DNA from: Gonocerus acuteangulatus
Taxonomy: Eukaryota; Arthropoda; Insecta; Hemiptera; Coreidae
Reading direction: 5' to 3'
NCBI GenBank assembly: GCA_946811695.1
Contig: OX328124.1
Location: forward strand, 85,532,957 to 85,596,956
DNA: 64,000 nucleotides
This document shows, in pieces, positions 34,876 through 45,600 of this stretch. The notes under the pieces are model-generated. The model saw nothing but the letters and a program-made list of their open reading frames with translations, searched no databases and had not been told where the DNA came from. Each line of letters opens with the position of its first letter. Within the stretch, counting starts at the first letter, position 1. The translations under genes and the position numbers were made by a program.

Positions 34876-37483
34876 TATACAAATTTTAAATACCGTTATT
34901 TTCGTTTTCTATGAATTGTGGAACATGAAATTGTGTAGTCGGCGCTTTCCGATTGCGTCATCATGTCGGCATCACAACCGGTTTTCGGGAGGGAGGACAG
35001 GATATATGCGTATTAATGTTGCAAGAGGCCTGAAAATGCTTAAAGATAACTGAAAAATCATTGGAAAACCGACGTTTTCCAACTGTCGGGGTTTCATCCT
35101 AATGAGGTGGTCCTGATATTCCAAATTTATTAGTTTTTCTCCATAAAAAGGTTTCCAAATTACACAAGATATTAGTATAGCACTTGTATTTCCAAAGTGA
35201 AACTACACAAAAATTGTTGTTTTTCAATTATGACTATGAATATCTCTTTATCAACCATCAAAACTGGATGAGCCTAGCGTCAGAAGTTGTGTCACCCTTC
35301 CTGTTTTTATGCTATGCCCTCTACATAAGCAAGAGTGACACAGAGTTCAGTTGAGTTTTATTTTGAGTTGTGCCACTTTAGAAATACAAGTGTCGATTAC
35401 AGTCGTTATTTTACTACAGGATAGCGCCGCTTATCGCGGGCACCCCGTGTTTTATGTCCATAAAATTTGAAATAAATAGGAAAATAATATATTTGTGAGA
35501 AATTCATTCAATAATAATAATAGCGAGAAAACATTTTTGTTTTCTACAAAAAATAATTTTGTCCGGGTAGGTATGCAGTCTTCCAAAGACAAGTATCCAA
35601 AAGGATGCTACAAGAGCTTCCTTCATTATTAAAATTGATTATTAAATTATTAGTAAGTAGTTATTAAAACTTGTTTATTTTATTTATTTTTGATATCATT
35701 ATGTGTTATGGTTTGTTGTCATTCCTCTGTTTTTGCATTCATATAAATTTGTGTTGATACTTAAGCTTTTATAAAAATCTTCTTTGCAATAAATTAATTT
35801 CTGTCAATAACCTTACAAATTGATTGTTTAATACTTAAATATAATGTTTCTAATAAGTATTTTAAATTAAAAGACACAGAATCTGATAGGTAAATTTATT
35901 AAAGTACTTTGGAAAAATATATATTAAAAAAAAATTGTAATATTTCACATTAATTTTTTAAATAGACTAATTTATTGTACAAACACCTTTAAGAAAACAG
36001 TGATATCTATAAATATAGTCAAAATTTTACAATTAACTTTTTAGTCGAAAAGGTCACAAATTATGGAACATACACATTTTTTGTAAAACCTAGTGCTTAA
36101 AATGATTAAATATATTTTCACTTTTTGCACAACAAAAATTTATTATTTTAATAATCACAAAAAGAAAAACATTTTTTTAAACGAAGCACGTAGAAATAAA
36201 TCGCTTAGGTAGAGTGCTTCCCGTGGGAAAAGGTGAGGTCTGAACACCTTGGGTTACGTCATGGCTGTCCATACATCTATAACTGATTCTGAAGAGGTGG
36301 CATTAAACTGACGAAAAGTGCGAAATATGTAAATGCTATATTTATGTAACTTCGGAAACAATATAACGTATGGAAAAACTCTAATTATTGGTGAAACGTA
36401 ATTTAAAATTAAATAAATAAGACTGGGAAAAGGGAAACATACCTTAGCAAAATAATAATAATAACATATGTTATAATGAAAGCCATAAATTAATACTTTA
36501 CCGATTGCCTCTTCACATGGCGTCCACATTTTACGATGCACACCCGTAAAAGAAAATGATACTTAAAGGAAAATGTGTCTTTTTTTATTTATTTATAAAA
36601 GTTTGGGTGGATCCTCTTATACAGTTGTAATAATTACATTGATATTATAAAAGTAGATTAATGAATTATATGTTTATTAAATTTATAGGAATATTATTTA
36701 TGATTATTTTAAACAAACACTCGATGCATTCAAATTCTCGCTTTGTTTTTTTCATATTCCGAGTGAAAATAAAAGAGGGCTCAGGAGCGGCCTTGATTGA
36801 GACTCACTTCTAATGAAAATATCAGAAAGCAGGCAATGGAGGTCCTATTGTAAATCGCACGCCGGTCCCGAGGAAATGATGAATGCCCCTTCTACATCAC
36901 GTATCATTTTCAAATGTGAGTTCTTTCATTTTTCTCTCAATACAGAATAGAAATTACTTCTAAACAAAAAGATGAATGGGCATCTCCACGCGGAAACTGT
37001 TCCTTCATTTCCACGCGAATGTAGGCCGGCGAAAACAAATTCTGAGATAACTCCTGAGAAACATACCATATCCAAGTATCTTCTTAAAAACTCAGAAAAC
37101 CTTCCCTTAATATTTTGTTTCCTAGTTATACTAAATTAAAAATATAAAAATTGAAATTAAAATTGGCTAAAGGTCATGTATACAAACACTTGACAAGTTC
37201 TTATAAGATTCTTTATTTAGAGCTCTACATATTTTGCGTCGATAGTTACCTCTCTAGAAGCAACTTATCTATATACAGGAATTAAGCCTTAACTAAGTAA
37301 GACCAATATAGCACTAAAACTATGGACAAATGCGACAACAAAACTGCTTCGGAAGATCACATATTAATACATACACACATTTGACTGATTTTAAAATATT
37401 AGATAAAGAAAATCATCCTATAAAATGAAAAAAAATAAAAGTATAAATATGGTACAAAAATCGGTGCTTAAGGAGAGAATACC

Positions 37484-37488
<5 letters not shown>
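34876..37488. other. No gene seen
   Basis: About 2.6 kb. The beginning (34880-35000) carries a diverged GCGGTTCC 3' segment (accgttattttcg, gcgctttccgattgcgtcat). The rest is AT-rich. The minus frame at 36254-36541 and the GC-richer patch at 36780-37020 have no recognisable motif. Confidence 0.4.

Positions 37489-37555
<67 letters not shown>
37489..37555 (-). repeat. Long poly-T tract
   Basis: About 67 uninterrupted T, followed by gctgccggaggtg. It is probably the tail of a retroposed sequence on the minus strand, but the body next to it is not one of the SINE families identified here. Confidence 0.8.
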
Positions 37556-37559
<4 letters not shown>

Positions 37560-37787
37560 CCGGAGGTGTATATATTGTGACCTGTATATGCAGCACTAAA
37601 ATCACCTACGTCTGGTTGAAAGTCAATAACAAAAAATACAATTTTGTGGTAGTTATCAATGAATTAAACCATCTGCAAAACTTTCACCAATATAATTTCT
37701 GAGCATTGCCGCTAACCATTAAAACACCCTATTCCAGAGTTCGGGGACGCGTGAAGTTTCTAGAATCGTAGGGATCGAACCAATGAT

Positions 37788-37820
<33 letters not shown>

Positions 37821-38070
37821 CTTAATAGGCCTAAAAGCTACCTTAACTAATCAAGGACTTTATGGCTTCCAGTTGAGATATATCGCAAGAGAAAGGGAGT
37901 GTCATATGGTAGGTCAATTTCCCTGTGGGAAAAGGTTTTATCATGGATATGTCTAAAGGAGGCATAATGAGTTATCCACGCAATTCCTTATTTGTCTATA
38001 AGAGGGCCAATTATGTATTGCCCATTACTAATGCTTAATATTACGCTGCAACTAATCCCACTGATTTAAT
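37556..38070. other. No gene seen; second poly-T at 37791-37820
   Basis: A 30-T tract preceded by ggatcgaaccaatgatag, a phrase close to a tRNA B-box reverse complement. This may be another degraded SINE. No gene was recognised. Confidence 0.4.
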
Positions 38071-38181
38071 CCAATGATTTTACGTCAAAACCTATGAAAA
38101 TTTGACGGTTTTGATAGTACGATAAGTTACCGTACTATTGAAACCGTCAAATTTTCATAGGTTTTGACGTAAAATCATTGG
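38071..38181. repeat. 111-bp near-perfect hairpin
   Basis: The arms are 51 bases each, from ccaatgattttacgtcaaaa on the left to ttttgacgtaaaatcattgg on the right, with a 9-base loop (ataagttac) and only two mismatched positions near the loop. It has no coding capacity. It could be a minimal MITE, a recent inverted duplication, or a locus for hairpin RNA. Confidence 0.9.
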
Positions 38182-38454
38182 AGATTTTAATCAGTTATCG
38201 TCGGTAGCCACGTATCTTTCTTTTTATATTTCTTCGTTCATTTTTGGGGAAATTTTATATAGTGTACATAAAACACAAAACATTTAAAATTAATTATATA
38301 TTCTTCTTCATTCTTTATAATTTCTCGGCATCTTACAGGTCTTAAATTTCATTACTGTCGAAACACTCAGCTTTTTATGCAAACGAATTTGAAAATTCGT
38401 TCAGAATTATTTTCCTAGTAAAACATTTTGTAAGGCACGAACAAAGAAGTGAAA

Positions 38455-38830
38455 ATCCCTTAGTGAAATGTACGGAGAGTAAGAAGGCTGCGAAAAAGAC
38501 TCTCAAATAAATTCAATAATTTTTTGTAGTGTTGTTTGAGCTGTAGGTGGTTTAGCATTATCATGATAAGACAACACTTAATGAACATTTACCATTTGTG
38601 TGCGGTATTTAATTCATAAGATTAATCCATACTATCTGCCATCTGATCGACTGGTAATTCGGGATCTGACTCCACAAGATATTTAAGAACTTCGTTCTTT
38701 AAAAGTTATTTGAAATTGGCCTATCATAAATGCTACTTTTTTTGAAGTTTTAATTTTTTAAACCATTTTTGGGCAGTTCTTACACTGACGGAATGTACAC
38801 AAAGCATACTATTAATTTTTATGGCTCCAG
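38455..38830 (-). pseudogene. Decayed, internally deleted mariner relic
   Basis: Minus-strand reading gives an N-terminal-like block (RAIKINSMLCVHSVSVRTAQ then KWF), a linker (VLKYLVESDPELPVDQMADS) and, after a deletion, LSYHDNAKPPTAQTTLQKII and QPSYSPYISL. The last blocks match the second and third catalytic motifs of mariner transposase (HDNARPH, YSPDLAPSD), with the final D lost. The region with the first catalytic D is missing. It is older than and different from the mariner at 28951. Termini were not found. Confidence 0.65.
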
Positions 38831-39676
38831 ATCTGAAAGATTCGTTACACGAAAATAAAAATGTAAGAAAGAATTGATAATCGATATTCATTTCCTTTTG
38901 TGTCTAATGTGCGTTGGATGTTTACGAAAATTTGTGAAATACGACTGATATATTAGTGAAGCGAAGGTTAGTGTCGAAAGCTTCGAAATCTTATTGGTCT
39001 AATAGTGAGTCATAACGAATCCCATTAATGCGCACAGACCTTTTGACTGATCAAAATGTTTATTTTAAGCACATTTGATAGGAATGCAACCTTACTGAGG
39101 AATTATTATGCAGCTCCTACGACGCGGACTTTATTTTAGTGGTTCCTCTGATAAGAAAAGCATAGTTTTCGGAGGTCCTGCGGTAAGAGTTTTTTGTTTC
39201 TTTCAACCCAAAAATAGCATAAACTATATCCATCAATATAATCTCTTATCTAATCTGAGTTCTTAATATTGTGAAGGTAATTATCTCAAGCGATCGATCA
39301 TAGCTTGAACGGATAACTTTGTGAAAGATACTTTGATTAAAAATGTCTGGTAAAAGCCTGCTGGCGTGACTAGCTTCCTGCAACCCCAACGAGCCGATGA
39401 CAATGTAATTACTCCAACTAAAAACAAACTTTTACTAATACTAAAGTGTACTTACTCGCGCATTTAACTTTCAAATCAATTAACCCCTTTCGTTCGTTTC
39501 GAATTTTACAATCAATTACATTTATGCTCATTTTCCCCGTTTTCCTAGAAAATACCACGTTTCAGAACCCATTCGGGGTACATGGGGCAAAATAACTATG
39601 CAGCTTATCGCCCAGATTAAATCAAATCCTAAATCCTATAAATACATATATTCTAGTAAAAATAATTTTTCTAATA
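38831..39676. other. No gene seen
   Basis: The stretch at 39085-39130 (gcaacctt, ctgaggaatta, tgcagctcctac, cgcggacttt) matches the inner part of the 31158 family on the opposite strand. Since it lies upstream of the mariner relic, it might be that element's leader. This is inference. Confidence 0.4.
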
Positions 39677-39686
39677 CTAATTAGGA

Positions 39687-39848
39687 GGGGTCTCCCGTGG
39701 TCTAGTGGCTAGCGCCTTAGATTCATAAGCGGGAGATGGTGGGTTTGATTCCCATCGGCGGCAGGAATTTTTTCATCCCACGGCTCGTTGGAAAAAATCC
39801 TCGCTGCACCCTGGATGTCGGCGCTAATGGCCTAGATGTTGTAGCGCC

Positions 39849-39879
<31 letters not shown>
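39687..39879 (+). repeat. Full-length tRNA-derived SINE with exact target duplication
   Basis: About 193 bp. The tRNA-like head has an A-box region tggtctagtggctagcgcc and B-box gggtttgattccc. The body has ggctcgttgg, cctggatgtcggcgctaatg, ends gcgccgt and carries 29 A. The target duplication actaattagga lies at 39676-39686 and 39879-39889. The head resembles a Glu/Asp-type tRNA, but it has lost the cloverleaf's acceptor pairing, so it is a SINE and not a tRNA gene. Other copies: 4253, 25367, 25539, 40444/55351 and 47615. Confidence 0.92.
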
Positions 39880-39881
<2 letters not shown>

Positions 39882-39889
39882 AATTAGGA

Positions 39890-40397
39890 CTAGAAAGGCG
39901 TATACTTTTGGCTAACTGCCTTCAGAGGTACTTACTTAAAACCTACCATAAAAATAGCCTTAATATATGCTAAAAACAAACATAGATACACGCAAGAACA
40001 CTATCCGGGAGGTAGCGTTGAAATGAGCGTTATCATATGATTAAAAAATATTGCTCGTGCATTGGTATGTGGATGCGTGGGTTCGCACGAAAAATGCTTA
40101 ACCTTCAAGTAGTGGCGCCCCTTTTTGGGACATCCATAGTGGCGCTACACCTCACAGGTGCAAACCCTATTTCACGCGGAAAAAATGTGCCTCAGCAACA
40201 TTTCTATTTGAGAAAAAAGTAGAAAACTGCAGAATTGATAACAACACTTTTGTTTTTGCGGGGGACATAAGAAACCATTGTTTTCGATGAAATAAAATCA
40301 TGTTATGTTCGATATGAAATAAAATATTAATATAACATATGAAATTGGATAATCAATCTATGTATAGGAGTTGTTACGTCTAAACCCGGCCATACAT
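39890..40397. other. No gene seen
   Basis: The 61-codon frame at 40037-40222 has no motif. The phrase acacctcacaggtgc near 40148 recurs at about 60559. Confidence 0.4.
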
Positions 40398-40441
40398 AAA
40401 AAGTCCGACTCGCAGGAACTGCGTCATCTTAGCGCGGTTCC

Positions 40442-40442
<1 letters not shown>
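40398..40442 (+). repeat. GCGGTTCC-family 5' part, continued at 55380
   Basis: It opens aaaaagtccgactcgcagga and reaches agcgcggttcc, where it is cut by the SINE poly-T. The same element resumes at 55380 with ggttcctgttcatatccc and runs to 56798. Removing the SINE and the Foldback-like element would restore one continuous copy of about 1.46 kb. Confidence 0.75.
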
Positions 40443-40443
<1 letters not shown>

Positions 40444-40495
<52 letters not shown>

Positions 40496-40629
40496 GGCAC
40501 ATCTACATCTAGGTCATTAGCGCCGACATCCAGGGTGTAGCGAGGAATTTCACCAGCGAGCCGTGGGATGATAAAATTCCTGCCGGAGGTTGGGAATCGA
40601 ACCCACCATCTCCCGCTTATGAATCCAAG
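40444..40629 (-). repeat. SINE, minus strand, interrupted by the 14.7 kb element
   Basis: Poly-T (about 50) is followed by acggcacatctacatctagg and the reversed SINE body up to cttatgaatccaag. The remainder (ccaaggcgctagg...accacgggagacc) is at 55342-55378. The SINE carries its own 8-bp target duplication with one mismatch: ggttccag (40436-40443) and ggttcctg (55380-55387). Confidence 0.88.
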
Positions 40630-40746
40630 AGCCCTATTACGCTGGAACAGCAACATTGCAACCCCAACTTCAAACATACTCAGTAATTTGTTGCTAATTT
40701 GTTACACTATTTTCAAATTTGTCGCTCCAGCCGTTTCCGAGAAAAC

Positions 40747-42992
40747 GTGGCTGTGCTAGCGTAATATTACGCCAGCACAGCCACCCCTGTAACTTTTGAT
40801 CTAATTGTCTGACGAAATTCAGATTGGTACGAGAATTTGTTGCTAATTTGTTGCTCTAGAATGACACCAATCACGAATTTGTCGCTCCAGCCGTTTCCGA
40901 GAAAACGTGGCTGTGCTAGCGTAATATTACGCCAGCACAGCCACCCCTGTAACTTTTGATCTAATTGTCTGACGAAATTCAGATTGGTACGAGAATTTGT
41001 TGCTAATTTGTTGCTCTAGAATGACACCAATCACGAATTTGTCGCTCCAGCCGTTACCGAGAAAACGTGGCTGTGCTAGCGTAATATTACGCCAGCACAG
41101 CCACCCCCGTAACTTTTGATCTAATTGTCTGACGAAATTCAGATTGGTACGAGAATTTGTTGCTAATTTGTTGCTCTAGAATGACACCAATCACGAATTT
41201 GTCGCTCCAGCCGTTACCGAGAAAACGTGGCTGTGCTAGCGTAATACTACGCCAGCACAGCCACCCCCGTAACTTTTGATCTAATTGTCAGACGAAATTC
41301 AGATTGGTACGAGAATTTGTTGCTAATTTGTTGCTCAAGAATGACACCAATCACGAATTTGTCGCTCCAGCCGTTTCCGAGAAAACGTGGCTGTGCTAGC
41401 GTAATATTACGCCAGCACAGCCACCCCTGTAACTTTTGATCTAATTGTCTGACGAAATTCAGATTGGTACGAGAATTTGTTGCTAATTTGTTGCTCTAGA
41501 ATGACACCAATCACGAATTTGTCGCTCCAGCCGTTTCCGAGAAAACGTGGCTGTGCTAGCGTAATATTACGCCAGCACAGCCACCCCTGTAACTTTTGAT
41601 CTAATTGTCTGACGAAATTCAGATTGGTACGAGAATTTGTTGCTCTAGAATGACACCAATCACGAATTTGTCGCTCCAGCCGTTCCCGAGAAAACGTGGC
41701 TGTGCTACCGTAATATTACGCCAGCACAGCCACCCCTGTAACTTTTGATCTAATTGTCTGACGAAATTCAGATTGGTACGAGAATTTGTTGCTCTAGAAT
41801 GACACCAATCACGAATTTGTCGCTCCTGCCGTTTCCGAGAAAACGTGGCTGTGCTAGCGTAATATTACGCCAGCACAGCCACCCCCGTAACTTTTGATCT
41901 AATTGTCTGACGAAATTCAGATTGGTACGAGAATTTGTTGCTAATTTGTTGCTCTAGAATGACACCAATCACGAATTTGTCGCTCCAGCCGTTTCCGAGA
42001 AAACGTGGCTGTGCTAGCGTAATATTACGCCAGCACAGCCACCCCCGTAACTTTTGATCTAATTGTCTGACGAAATTCAGATTGGTACGAGAATTTGTTG
42101 CTAATTTGTTGCTCTAGAATGACACCAATCACGAATTTGTCGCTCCAGCCGTTACCGAGAAAACGTGGCTGTGCTAGCGTAATATTACGCCAGCACAGCC
42201 ACCCCCGTAACTTTTGATCTAATTGTCTGACGAAATTCAGATTGGTACGAGAATTTGTTGCTAATTTGTTGCTCTAGAATGACACCAATCACGAATTTGT
42301 CGCTCCAGCCGTTACCGAGAAAACGTGGCTGTGCTAGCGTAATATTACGCCAGCACAGCCACCCCTGTAACTTTTGATCTAATTGTCTGACGAAATTCAG
42401 ATTGGTACGAGAATTTGTTGCTAATTTGTTGCTCTAGAATGACACCAATCACGAATTTGTCGCTCCTGCCGTTTCCGAGAAAACGTGGCTGTGCTAGCGT
42501 AATATTACGCCAGCACAGCCACCCCCGTAACTTTTGATCTAATTGTCTGACGAAATTCAGATTGGTACGAGAATTTGTTGCTAATTTGTTGCTCTAGAAT
42601 GACACCAATCACGAATTTGTCGCTCCAGCCGTTTCCGAGAAAACGTGGCTGTGCTAGCGTAATATTACGCCAGCACAGCCACCCCTGTAACTTTTGATCT
42701 AATTGTCTGACGAAATTCAGATTGGTACGAGAATTTGTTGCTAATTTGTTGCTCTAGAATGACACCAATCACGAATTTGTCGCTCCAGCCGTTTCCGAGA
42801 AAACGTGGCTGTGCTAGCGTAATATTACGCCAGCACAGCCACCCCCGTAACTTTTGATCTAATTGTCTGACGAAATTCAGATTGGTACGAGAATTTGTTG
42901 CTAATTTGTTGCTCTAGAATGACACCAATCACGAATTTGTCGCTCCAGCCGTTTCCGAGAAAACGTGGCTGTGCAAGCATAATATTACGCCA
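40747..42992 (+). repeat. Left array: 15 hairpin units of 160 bp
   Basis: The palindrome gtggctgtgctagcg...cagcacagccac starts at 40747, 40907, 41067, 41227, 41387, 41547, 41696, 41845, 42005, 42165, 42325, 42485, 42645, 42805 and 42965. Spacing is exactly 160 except two adjacent 149-bp units that lack one gctaatttgtt. Its centre is gtaatattac. Units differ by a few recurring variants (gtttccgag or gttaccgag; cccctgt or cccccgt), which suggests repeated unequal exchange. The last hairpin is damaged and breaks off into the interior at about 42992. Confidence 0.97.
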
Positions 42993-43092
42993 CGAGTTCG
43001 GACGCATAGCGCAGGAAATCACGTGACCTTGAGCAAGTTTTTTCATTAAGGTCATAATTGGTTCGACAAATACGACCGATATTCCATTTTTC

Positions 43093-43159
43093 CTATATAT
43101 TTAAGCCGAAATCGCCCTGAGAACACTTTGAAGTGAGTAACGAATATTTTAAGGTGAGT
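43093..43159 (+). promoter_or_regulatory. Candidate core promoter, leader and splice donor of the cargo gene
   Basis: Just inside the left array the sequence has a TATA-like ctatatatttaag (43093-43105). About 50 bases further on, the strong donor context aag/gtgagt lies at 43151-43159. This fits a TATA promoter with a short non-coding first exon driving a gene rightward into the element. It is a prediction from motif spacing alone. Confidence 0.3.
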
Positions 43160-43232
43160 TGTAATTCCCATGATTTTCGTAGATGATGAAACGTCTGTGT
43201 ATGTAATTAAACCCTAATTTTTCATATTGTTT

Positions 43233-44250
43233 ATATGGGCGTATATAAGGGGGGGGGCTTAGGGGCTGCAGCCCCTCCCGGAATTTTGATTTCATGGTAA
43301 TAACCAGAGACCGAAAATAACTATTTTTATTTCAAATGAGTTTCACTTAACCTTTAATTTTTATTATTAGGAAATAAAAATAGAAATTCCATCGTAATTG
43401 ATAATATCAATTAGATATAAAATATATTATATTTTACTATTTAAAAAAAATGTTTAATAATTTTTATTTCAAAACCTTAAAAATAAAAATTATTTGAATA
43501 ATGTTATTTCGACATTTTTTTATAACAATTTTTAATAACCTTTTTTTTTTTACTTTAACTTTAAACATTATTTTAAATAATAAAAAAAAATTAATGCTAT
43601 AATAAATAGAAAGTAATGCACAAAAACGAAGTCTATAATATACAATATATACTCCTACAAATCAATTGGATTTAGAGGAACTTTGATTCACTGACATAAG
43701 CAAATAACTTCTATTAATCAAAAGGTTTCAAATCAAGTATTTATTGATTTATTCCGAGGATAAGAGATATTTAATAAATGAGTTTCACTTTACCTTTAAT
43801 TTTTATCATTGTGAATTATAAATAAAAATTCCATCGTAATTGATATATTTCATTATTTTTTTAAAACAATTTTCCAATAATTTTTATTTTAAGAACTTAA
43901 AAATAAAAATTATTTCATAACAGTTAATTATTAATTTTAAAAATATAAATTATGAAGTAATTTTCATTTTTTTAATTAAATCATTTTTAGGAAACATTTA
44001 ATTTTGATTTCGGTCCTTGATAAAAACTTGTCATTAAACCCTTAAAAATATATTAAATAAGATCACTTAGTTCATAATACATATTTTATTTTACGTGTAA
44101 TAACGTTTTAAGGTGCAAATGACAACTCACCGTAGATGCACAAAAAAAAATAAATAAATAAAAATAGCGTTTTAGTTGCCTAAAACTATTCCAATCTCTA
44201 AATTTTTAGTATTCCATACCCTGGAAATGGTCTCAGCCCCCCCCCCGAAA
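43233..44250. mobile_element. hAT-like MITE relative, expanded and truncated at the right end
   Basis: The left end atgggcgtatataag with a G run matches the 21774 MITE. The right part (44028-44250: aataagatcacttag, gtaatagcgttttagttgcc, ttccataccctggaaatgg, then a C run) also matches, but the final atacgcccatg is missing. Between them lie about 700 AT-rich bases with a direct repeat (gagtttcactta/ttacctttaattttt at about 43336 and 43776). A 54-bp A-tailed insert at 44111-44164 has taacgtttta/tagcgtttta on its flanks. It is either a longer parent copy or a MITE with later insertions. Confidence 0.65.
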
Positions 44251-44280
44251 TTTTCCCTGCCCCGTGGGGTGAGTTCGGAC

Positions 44281-44411
44281 ATGCATCAATTATACCCGCG
44301 TCCTCTTGGCTTAAAGGAAAACAGTATTTATTCCAAAGAGGCTTTGAAAAATGTGATTGACGATGTCAAATCCAAGAAGAAGACTCTGAGAGAGGCAGTA
44401 GATCGATTTAG
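44281..44411 (+). CDS. psq-type helix-turn-helix exon, probable transposase or transcription factor fragment
   Basis: From ATG at 44281, 43 codons and two extra bases run to a splice-donor-like gtatttt. The protein has a short head (MHQLYPRPLGLKENSIYS) and then KEALKNVIDDVKSKKKTLRE and AVDRF. This is the pattern of the psq/CENP-B-like helix-turn-helix (eAl..Ai..v.....slreAa..f.v) found at the N-terminus of Pogo/Jerky-type transposases and of Pipsqueak-like regulators. The recognition helix would start in the next exon, which I could not find. It lies inside the giant Foldback-like element, so it may be cargo or a remnant of a transposase. The start codon is a guess. Confidence 0.55.
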
Positions 44412-45064
44412 GTATTTTGTTGTTTCTTTATTTATTATTTAGTTATTTCTTTAGTTTATTTATTTGTTGGTGTTCTGCATTATGCCGAAGTACACCTTAT
44501 ATTTTATATAGTTATTACAGAACATTATATGAGCTTATTGCCTATATATGTATATTATGTATATATTATTACATTGCATTATATTACCTTATTCTTTATG
44601 TATATATTATTACATTGCATTATATTACCTTCTTTTTTATGTATATATTATTACATCGCATTATATTACCTTATTGCCTATATGTTTACATACTAACATT
44701 AAATTATGCTTAATATAAGCTTGTTTTTATTATTTACTTAAATACATATGTACATATACATATAATATTAGATTACATGATTTTAAATTATTTTGAGTAT
44801 TTATATATTGTGTTAGTGCTATTGCATTGTATTAAAAAATAATGTTAAGAATAGAACTTAAAAAAAAAAATTACATTAAAAATTAGTTTTAAAATATTTT
44901 GTTTTTGCTAAATGAATTACTGTTGTTTGAACGTAAAATTTAAAAAAACAAATTAATAATTCTTATCCAAAATATTTTGTGATAATAGAATAAAACTTTA
45001 TCCTTAAATCAGTAAAATACATTATTTATGAAATTACTAAACAATGTCATAGTTATTTATTATT
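44412..45064. other. Intron-like AT-rich DNA with a 41-bp tandem repeat
   Basis: The phrase attattacattgcattat recurs at 44565, 44606 and 44647, a 41-bp period, between about 44520 and 44700. The rest is low complexity. The 98-codon Y/I/L-rich frame over it is an artefact. Confidence 0.75.
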
Positions 45065-45181
45065 TATTCTTCCCTTATACTACCTTTTATATCCTTCCTA
45101 ATACCACCTCTGATAACCTTCCTAATGCCTCCTTCTAAATCCCTTCCTAATTCCACCTCTTATATCCTTCCTAGTAACATC
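45065..45181 (+). repeat. Pyrimidine-rich imperfect tandem repeat
   Basis: About four copies of a roughly 25-35 base phrase like atccttcctaataccacctc run up to the left edge of the next MITE. Confidence 0.7.
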
Positions 45182-45452
45182 CATGGGCATAGGAAGGGGG
45201 GCCTGAGAGGTCTGCAGACGCCCCTCCCACGAAATTTTGAGTTGGTAATAATGTGGCATAAACCCTCAAAAATAAATTAACTAAGACCACTTGGTTTATA
45301 CAAAATACTTGAACCTTGGTGTTATAACGTTTTAGTTGGTTAAAACTATTCCAAGTTCTAAATTGTTAGTATTCCATACCCTGGAAAAGGCCTTACCCCC
45401 CCCCCAAATGTTACCCGCCCCTCCCGAAATGATTTTCTATTCCTATACGCCC
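45182..45452. mobile_element. hAT-like MITE, second complete copy
   Basis: It is about the same length as the 21774 copy (271 against 269 bp), with ends ccatgggcat and atacgcccatg and shared landmarks (taactaagaccactt, cgttttagttgg, ttccataccctggaaaagg, C run). The flanks do not form a clear 8-bp duplication (gtaacatc or nearby against ataccaac), so it is older or rearranged. Confidence 0.8.
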
Positions 45453-45544
45453 ATGATACCAACTTCGATATCATTCCTAATACTTAAAAATATTTTTAAA
45501 TCTTTATCGATCTTACCTAATAGACTCCGAAAATGACCCCCGTT

Positions 45545-45594
<50 letters not shown>

Positions 45595-45600
<6 letters not shown>

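Noticed and set aside
39687..39879. tRNA gene
   Set aside because: A- and B-boxes are present, but the acceptor stem does not close, and a SINE body with poly-A and target duplication follows.
40747..42992. CRISPR array
   Set aside because: The units are whole 160-bp near-identical repeats without variable spacers, in an evidently eukaryotic repeat region.
40747..42992. Centromeric or other satellite DNA
   Set aside because: The array is short, bounded, inverted at the other end, and flanked by a target-site duplication.
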